From a virus, in IMG/VR virus record IMGVR_UViG_3300025781_000015, positions 1 to 44,493 of that record: a stretch of 44,493 nt of DNA; one strand, written 5' to 3'. A program made the position numbers and the translations under genes. Positions 40,302-44,493 of the stretch are shown here, piece after piece. A model generated the notes under the pieces. It worked only from the letters and a program-made list of their open reading frames with translations. It ran no database searches and was not told the origin of the DNA. The first letter of the stretch is position 1; every line of letters begins with the position of its first letter.

Positions 40302-40326
40302 GTCACCACTATTAAGCGGTGGTGAC
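40302..40326 (-). other. Intercistronic hairpin
   Basis: An 8-bp perfect stem, GTCACCAC/GTGGTGAC, contains the amidoligase stop codon and precedes the amidotransferase start by 23 nt. It may stabilise or separate the two parts of the mRNA. No T-run. Confidence 0.6.
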
Positions 40327-41631
40327 TGCGCTTGAGTTGACACCGACACGATTGCGACGGCGATAGCCGCGAACAGTGATGCCGGATTCTTCGAAGGCAT
40401 ACATAAGACGCTGACAAGCAACGCGATCTGCATTAGCCGTCGTGGTAGAGCGGATCTTCTTGCGGAATGTGTTAAGTATAAACACAAGAGCTTCCGGTTC
40501 GTTGACAGCAGCCCATTGGAAGAACAGCGGCCAAGCCCTGCCTTCAGTGGACTGGTTAATCTCAGCTTGTTCTGGCACATGAGTCTCCGACCACTTGGCT
40601 ATAGCCTGCATGGTCTTGGCTCTGCCGATCCACTGCTCGGGCTTGTTGGTAGTACCCCAGAGCCGAACCTCTACGGTTCCAGTGCGCTCCCAAGTGTTGC
40701 AAGACAAGGCGGTAGCCTTGACCCGCTTTGCTTGGTCGAAGCAAGATGCGATTGTATCCATATTGCTCCAGTGATGGTGACGACGGGTGTAGTTAACCAT
40801 CCAGCGAATCCAAGTCATGTGATAACGCATTGCGTCATACACACGCTCTCCGATAAGCTCGTCTTTCTGGCAGTTTATATGGATATGACCTCCATTACGG
40901 CTAACAGGGCCGAGGGTCTCGACCAGACCGCAGACAATCTTTGCCTTAATTGGCTCGATATGGAACTGAGTTTCTGCCTGACCTCCGCCATCTGTGGCGA
41001 AGTTAAGACCATCGGAATGCCTCCAGTGGCAAGTAACGCGACCAGTTCCCCCATGCTTGCCGCGAGACAGCTTTGCAATGCGGTACTTGTGCATTGTGTT
41101 AGCCTCCAGCTCGCCAGAGCAGGCATATAGAGGAAGCTTGAGATGAAGCGGTGTTTCTGGCTGTGTGATCCAGCGGTGGTCAATCTCGTTCAGTTCACGA
41201 TTTTTCATGAAGCGACCAATACGTTCACGCCAGTACACTGCATCTGTCTTGGTAAGCTCTGCAAGGCTGTGAAGCTCACTGGCAGTGTTGCAACGATTGT
41301 GCTTGAAGCTATCCCACAGGGACTTAATACTGAAGCACTTGCGCAATGCTTTGAAGCGTTTACGACCAAGGATAGTTTTAAGGAAGTTAGTGCGAGCTTT
41401 TGTCTCGCGCTCTCGCTGGATAAGCTCTGCTTCTTCCATCGACTTCTTGATCTTACGATCGCGTGCTTTCATAAGAGCTTTTTGATCGTCTGGGTGTAAC
41501 GAGTTAAATACACGATTGTTATAAGGATCTGCTTTTGCCCAGCCGAACTCTTCGTAATACTGATACATTGCTGCAACTGCTTGGCCTCGGTTACGAGCCA
41601 GTCCGATAAACCGATCTAGTGCTAGTGTCAT
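40312..41631 (-). CDS. Amidoligase-family (glutamine synthetase-like) protein
   Basis: A 439-aa protein. The catalytic region has HSDGLNFATDGGGQAETQFH (about residues 205-224), GGHIHIN (247-253) and TVEVRLWGTTNKPEQW (319-334). These match the putative amidoligase family (PF12224), whose fold is related to glutamine synthetase and which forms amide bonds with ATP. The N-terminal ~165 residues are basic and helical and are not typical of the family. Paired here with a class II amidotransferase that could supply ammonia. The acceptor is unknown. Confidence 0.72.
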   Translation of the reverse strand: MTLALDRFIGLARNRGQAVAAMYQYYEEFGWAKADPYNNRVFNSLHPDDQKALMKARDRKIKKSMEEAELIQRERETKARTNFLKTILGRKRFKALRKCFSIKSLWDSFKHNRCNTASELHSLAELTKTDAVYWRERIGRFMKNRELNEIDHRWITQPETPLHLKLPLYACSGELEANTMHKYRIAKLSRGKHGGTGRVTCHWRHSDGLNFATDGGGQAETQFHIEPIKAKIVCGLVETLGPVSRNGGHIHINCQKDELIGERVYDAMRYHMTWIRWMVNYTRRHHHWSNMDTIASCFDQAKRVKATALSCNTWERTGTVEVRLWGTTNKPEQWIGRAKTMQAIAKWSETHVPEQAEINQSTEGRAWPLFFQWAAVNEPEALVFILNTFRKKIRSTTTANADRVACQRLMYAFEESGITVRGYRRRNRVGVNSSAVTTA

Positions 41632-41653
41632 GGTGTTTTATGGGGTTGTTGGC

Positions 41654-41743
41654 TTATTTATTTACGATGCCATCTACAAGCCAGAGTAGAGTGGCAAATT
41701 CTGCGACGATACCGACGACAAGTGAAGTGATGATGAGTTTCAT
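41654..41743 (-). CDS. Tiny membrane protein, 29 aa
   Basis: One hydrophobic helix (MKLIITSLVVGIVAEFATLL, then WLVDGIVNK). Its start overlaps the stop of the gene upstream (ATGA), and it ends 22 nt before the amidoligase start. It may be a membrane partner or a toxin-like peptide; function unknown. Confidence 0.55.
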   Translation of the reverse strand: MKLIITSLVVGIVAEFATLLWLVDGIVNK

Positions 41744-41964
41744 TTGAGGTTATTTTTATTGATGCTGAAAATCTGGTTATTGTGCAAGTTGGCGATTCTG
41801 TATATCCAGTTACGCTTGAACTTCCAGCTTTCTTTTTCAATTTCTTGGACTTGCTCTATGCAATCCATGATTAGCCTGTGTTCTCCTAGGAACATCCAAT
41901 GCGGATTAGTATCTGTCGCCCAGCAGGCTTGGAGGATTAGGCGCATTGTTGGAGCTTTTTTCAT
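41740..41964 (-). CDS. Hypothetical protein, 74 aa
   Basis: Not recognised. Basic and helical (RLILQACWATDTNPHWMFLG, then EKESWKFKRNWIYRI). One of the few genes with a strong Shine-Dalgarno (GGAGG, about 7 nt before the ATG). Coupled to the downstream tiny gene. Confidence 0.6.
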   Translation of the reverse strand: MKKAPTMRLILQACWATDTNPHWMFLGEHRLIMDCIEQVQEIEKESWKFKRNWIYRIANLHNNQIFSINKNNLK

Positions 41965-41965
41965 C

Positions 41966-42073
41966 TTAATCCTCCGATTTGATGATAACTCCGTTATCTA
42001 CATCCACTATGTAGTGTTCAGCTATCCACTCTTGGTGAGCGATAGCATCGTCAAGGTTTGTATATTCAGACAT
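41966..42073 (-). CDS. Small acidic protein, 35 aa
   Basis: First gene of the leftward operon. Reads NLDDAIAHQEWIAEHYIVDV followed by DNGVIIKSED. It looks like a complete small protein and its last codons contain the ribosome-binding site of the next gene. Function unknown. Confidence 0.5.
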   Translation of the reverse strand: MSEYTNLDDAIAHQEWIAEHYIVDVDNGVIIKSED

Positions 42074-42165
42074 GATGTTTTATTGTTGTGGAGCGTTAGC
42101 TCCGTTTTTACTGAATGATTGAATCTGCTAGCGGAAAGCGTTAGCAAATTGGACGAAAATAAGCC

Positions 42166-42197
42166 TTTCCGCGCCGCAGGCGCGGAAATTTTTTTTT
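42166..42197 (+). terminator. Perfect GC hairpin with T9
   Basis: TTTCCGCGCC-GCA-GGCGCGGAAA (42166-42188) followed by nine Ts. A textbook rightward terminator, although no rightward gene was found directly upstream; it would block read-through against the leftward operon's promoter region or end an antisense RNA. Confidence 0.85.
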
Positions 42198-42245
42198 ACA
42201 AATTTGATGTTATATTATATAAGTTAGTTATATGTTAGTTGGTTA
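42186..42245. other. AT-rich block with three GTTAGT repeats
   Basis: Long A/T tract with GTTAGT at 42213-42218, 42225-42230 and ~42232-42247 (part of TGTTAG/CTAACA). Could be a promoter or an unwinding element. No promoter hexamers stand out. Confidence 0.35.
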
Positions 42246-43095
42246 GTCTAACATTGTTGACTTTTGCGCCTTGCGGGGCAGGAATCTTATCGTTATCTGT
42301 TAAGCGTGTCTGGCGGCTCTGCTAATATCGTCGCAACCATGCGAGATAAGCGAAAATCTACGAGGCTTGAAACGGTCATATTTTACTATCTACCTTTGCC
42401 AGCATTCCGGTGATGTGCTAATATCGTTCCGGCTCTACTGGGTGGGGCGCAATAGCGTTAGACCATTTCCACACAATTCAATGGTGGCAGGCTTAAAAGG
42501 GATAGGCACCTTACTTGTCCGGCGTTTTACTACGCCGCAACCGCCGCTTGGGGAGGATGCCCCGGCGGATTATCGCGCATGGCTCTTGGGTCTGTGGCAG
42601 TACACAGGGAACAAGTCCGCAGCGAGTCCGTTATGGTCGGTCTCGGAGTTGCTCACCTTGGCTGGTCTCGAGGGGCTCCGATAAGAAAAACAATAGGCGA
42701 TAAGGCCTCGCTATCCAAGAAAAGAATTGCAACAATTTTGTAACAATAAAAAGCTGGACAAATACGATGCTACTCTATAACTTATATTGTCTTACATACA
42801 CATCGTCTTACACTATCTTATATCGTAGGCGAAGCCGGAGGATTCTGTGCTCCAGCACAGCCTGTCTTTCTATTACCTACCTCTGGCATAAGACTACATC
42901 GCTATTTATTGCACAGAGCTAACTTGTTAGCGAATGCAGATAAATAGCAGATAGAAGCATGATCCGCGAGTGCGAAGGCACGAGCCGAATAACTAGATAA
43001 ATACAGAGCTTTAGCTCTGCACAATATACCCTGCATGAATGTCCGTGGCGCAGTTATGGAGCTTGCGACTAGCCTGCTACAAAAAACTAGACAGA

Positions 43096-43116
43096 ATGTA
43101 ACGATCATGTAACGAT
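43096..43116 (+). promoter_or_regulatory. Two ATGTAACGAT repeats, candidate operator
   Basis: ATGTAACGAT at 43096-43105 and 43107-43116, an 11-bp period (one helical turn), 13 nt before ATG 43129. This spacing suits two copies of one DNA-binding protein on the same face. Confidence 0.45.
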
Positions 43117-43128
43117 GCACTATCTAAT

Positions 43129-43614
43129 ATGGCTACACCACTAACTATTGATAAAGAAGAAGTCAGAGCTACTTACCTTGCTACAGGCAACCTAAAAGAG
43201 ACAGCAAGGCTACATAACATGAAATATACCACAGTTAGACAGTGGGCAAATAGATATATGTGGGAGACTGCTACAAATGCAATTAAGCTACGAGAAAAGG
43301 CTGATGCAATAGTGCAAGTCAAAAGAGAGAATGGTCATAGGGATGTAACACCGATAGGTAGAAGTGCTGACGCATTGGCTAAACATTTAGATGATTCTGC
43401 ACACACATTCAAGACTAACATAGCTGGAGCATTGGCTAGGTCATCAGAAGCATTATCAGAGATGGATGGCTTATCTGCATTAGAGAATAGTCGGAGGATG
43501 GTAGATTTAGCTACAGCGGCTAGTAAGGTATTTCCTAGTATGGGGGATGAGGCGGGGTTACAGGTGAATGTATTGAACTTGTCACTGGATAGTTTCCGAG
43601 CGTTGCCAGCGTGA
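43129..43614 (+). CDS. Helix-turn-helix protein, possible small terminase subunit
   Basis: A 161-aa protein. Residues about 12-40 form an HTH (ATYLATGNLKETARLHNMKY, then TTVRQWANRYMW), like the DNA-binding domain of small terminase subunits and transposase-like regulators. The middle is helical (SEALSEMDGLSALENSRRMV) and the C-terminus hydrophobic (LQVNVLNLSLDSFRALPA), fitting an oligomerising small terminase. It lies 9.4 kb from the large subunit. A transcription regulator is the main alternative; the repeats just upstream could be its own operator. Confidence 0.45.
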   Translation: MATPLTIDKEEVRATYLATGNLKETARLHNMKYTTVRQWANRYMWETATNAIKLREKADAIVQVKRENGHRDVTPIGRSADALAKHLDDSAHTFKTNIAGALARSSEALSEMDGLSALENSRRMVDLATAASKVFPSMGDEAGLQVNVLNLSLDSFRALPA

Positions 43615-43669
43615 GGCTTAACAAGCTCGGAGCTAGTTTCTGCGAAGAAACTACGGAGAGCGTTAAGCC
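43615..43669 (+). other. Long hairpin directly after the HTH gene
   Basis: GGCTTAAC/GTTAAGCC (43615-43622 with 43662-43669), then GCTC/GAGC, then TAGTTTCT-GCGA-AGAAACTA (43634-43653), with a GNRA loop. No T-run. It starts at the first base after the stop codon. Confidence 0.7.
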
Positions 43670-44062
43670 GGATATACTAGATAAGGGAAGAGCGTAGCGT
43701 GAGCGATACTAGCAAGCGGTGAGGGCTTGCCCGAACCTGTTGCTAGGAATTGACAAGCTCTTCCTCTTTGCTTTAGCAAGGAGGAAGGAAGATTTATTAC
43801 TAGATAAATGCGAGCGAAGCGAGCGACTATTAGTAGCGAGGCAGATGGTTAAGGAATCTATTAAATGGTGACGGGACTTGACGGGCACCCCCTTAAGTGA
43901 AGGAAGGTTTGGTGGCTCCAAGGTAAGAGTTTACCCATACAATTTTTCCTAAAATCCCAGCGTTACATTGTTGTTCAAATATCCTTGAATTTGATTAACA
44001 AGCTTTTTTGTTGTCTTGATTTTAACTACAAAGCTTAACTCTGTTTTTCAGAATTAGATGAG
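43670..44062. other. Hairpin-rich non-coding stretch
   Basis: No convincing gene. It contains CTAGCAA/TTGCTAG (from ~43709), a 12-bp stem CTTCCTCTTTGC/GCAAGGAGGAAG with loop TTTA (43760-43787), GCGAGCGAAGCGAGCG near 43811, and TACTAGATAA at 43675-43684 and 43798-43807 (also ACTAGATAA at 42992). AT-rich from ~43920. Confidence 0.5.
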
Positions 44063-44069
44063 TTAAGCT
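44032..44069 (-). terminator. Inverted repeat at end of leftward gene
   Basis: AGCTTAACTC (44032-44041) and GAGTTAAGCT (44060-44069), a perfect 10-bp stem that includes the stop codon of the gene at 44063-44293. No clear T-run on the leftward strand, so terminator function is only probable. Confidence 0.45.
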
Positions 44070-44293
44070 CGTTTCTTTCTTTGCTTGGCTTCACTCTGTT
44101 GCTTCCAATGGCATCTTCCGTAGATGGTCTTTAATGCTACTGATTCTGGCAGGTCTTGAACGAATATTTTGAGGCGAAGAGCGTATTCTGGTTCCATGAG
44201 GGAGACTAGATGGGGGAATTCTTCGCCGTTGGCGGCTAGTTTGGTAGCATCTTGGTAGGCTTGGAAGGAGAGTGAGTTTCTTTGGTTCATCAT
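44063..44293 (-). CDS. Hypothetical protein, 76 aa
   Basis: Start at ATG 44293 (or 44290); the frame is open to 44356 but the upstream part overlaps the repeat region. Sequence has SFQAYQDATKLAANGEEFPH, then YALRLKIFVQDLPESVALKT, and a basic C-terminus (KQQSEAKQRKKRA). No family recognised. Three ATGTCGAT motifs upstream suggest repression control. Confidence 0.45.
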   Translation of the reverse strand: MMNQRNSLSFQAYQDATKLAANGEEFPHLVSLMEPEYALRLKIFVQDLPESVALKTIYGRCHWKQQSEAKQRKKRA

Positions 44294-44323
44294 GTGATTA
44301 TTGAGTTGGTATAGGATATGTAT

Positions 44324-44428
44324 AGATATGTCGATGATTTGTAATTGCTTTAGCAATCATGTAAAGATATGTCGATGATTTGTACATGATAGAAAGTATA
44401 TGTACAGATATTGTCGTTTTATCGACAT
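44324..44428. promoter_or_regulatory. Repeated ATGTCGAT operator-like array
   Basis: AGATATGTCGATGATTTGTA is present exactly at 44324-44343 and 44365-44384. Its core ATGTCGAT recurs inverted as ATCGACAT at 44421-44428. ATTGC-TTTA-GCAAT (44344-44357) lies between. It is upstream of the leftward gene; the rightward side (44427 on) has only a 19-aa ORF before the window ends. Confidence 0.6.
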
Positions 44429-44493
44429 GAAGGAAAGGAAAGTTACTATTGAGATATGGCATATGGTGTTTAATACATTGGAGTAGTTGGATT

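Larger units (their letters stand above)
42074..43128. other. Hairpin-rich, mostly non-coding region
   Basis: About 1 kb with no convincing gene. Structures seen: GGAGC-GTTA-GCTCC plus T5 (42090-42109), the terminator at 42166-42197, an AT-rich block, a 12-nt exact repeat TGCTAATATCGT (42320-42331 and 42416-42427), CTGTGCT-cc-AGCACAG (42845-42860), GCTATTTAT/ATAAATAGC (42901-42948) enclosing GCTAAC-tt-GTTAGC, and CAGAGCT-tt-AGCTCTG (43004-43019). An open frame at 42481-42684 (67 aa) is weak. It probably holds promoters, RNAs, an origin or a packaging site. Confidence 0.55.

Noticed and set aside
40516-41130. 204-codon rightward frame opposite the amidoligase gene
   Set aside because: The leftward frame contains the clear amidoligase motifs; the rightward product has no recognisable domain.
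42367-42684. 105-codon frame in the right-end non-coding region
   Set aside because: No family resemblance, and the DNA has several GC-rich hairpins that better fit RNA. Kept only as a possibility.
1-44493. Circular join of the window, as AGTTGGATT occurs at both ends
   Set aside because: Only nine bases match, and joining there puts a stop codon directly before the FkbM fragment. Chance similarity is more likely.
1-44493. tRNA genes, CRISPR arrays, integrase or insertion sequences
   Set aside because: No cloverleaf with a GTTCGAxxC arm, no regularly spaced repeat array, and no integrase or transposase motif was found by reading.

Overview
The window reads as one end-truncated piece of a tailed double-stranded DNA phage genome. 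It carries a large terminase, portal, major capsid protein, candidate scaffold, fibre proteins, a lysis cassette, an ERF annealing protein and a DnaB-type helicase, and no host housekeeping genes, tRNA, rRNA, integrase, transposase or CRISPR. A probable neck/tail-tube adaptor, a very large internal-virion-like protein and the absence of sheath or tape-measure genes point to a short-tailed (podovirus-like) virion. A candidate lipoprotein in the lysis cassette suggests a Gram-negative host; the host phylum cannot be read from the sequence. The window opens inside a FkbM-type methyltransferase gene, and no DNA polymerase or primase is present, so part of the genome probably lies outside.

Layout: 1-923 surface-sugar-type enzymes; 1243-10791 neck, internal virion and structural proteins; 10829-12600 a glycosyltransferase-like gene and two nucleases; 12597-14162 a self-contained capsid unit (promoter, two tandem 43-nt hairpin repeats, capsid gene, terminator); 14206-20304 fibre and appendage proteins; 20304-21915 lysis; 22004-26324 a recombination/nucleic-acid module behind a 17-bp palindrome; 26321-33715 portal, small genes, ATP-grasp enzyme, candidate scaffold and terminase; 33719-35953 RecB-like nuclease, helicase and an SSB-tailed small protein, closed by a structured RNA and terminator; 36140-39124 a run of twelve small genes joined by stop-start overlaps; 39141-39174 a bidirectional terminator; 39265-42073 a leftward operon with a class II glutamine amidotransferase and an amidoligase-type protein; 42074-44493 hairpin-rich, mostly non-coding DNA around a possible small terminase and a small leftward gene.

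Expression signals are unusual. Strong Shine-Dalgarno sites are few, most genes in the small-gene runs are linked by ATGA or TAATG junctions, and a recurring promoter-like motif (TTGAC, 18 nt, TA-rich hexamer) sits a nearly constant 9-12 nt before start codons, which would give almost leaderless mRNAs. Against that background, two copies of AGGAGGTGA occur inside the 4.7-kb gene, each heading a small basic ORF in another frame. The best candidates for new biology are these overprinted ORFs, the amidotransferase/amidoligase/ATP-grasp enzyme set, the repeat-bearing capsid mRNA leader, and the structured RNA after the SSB-tailed gene.
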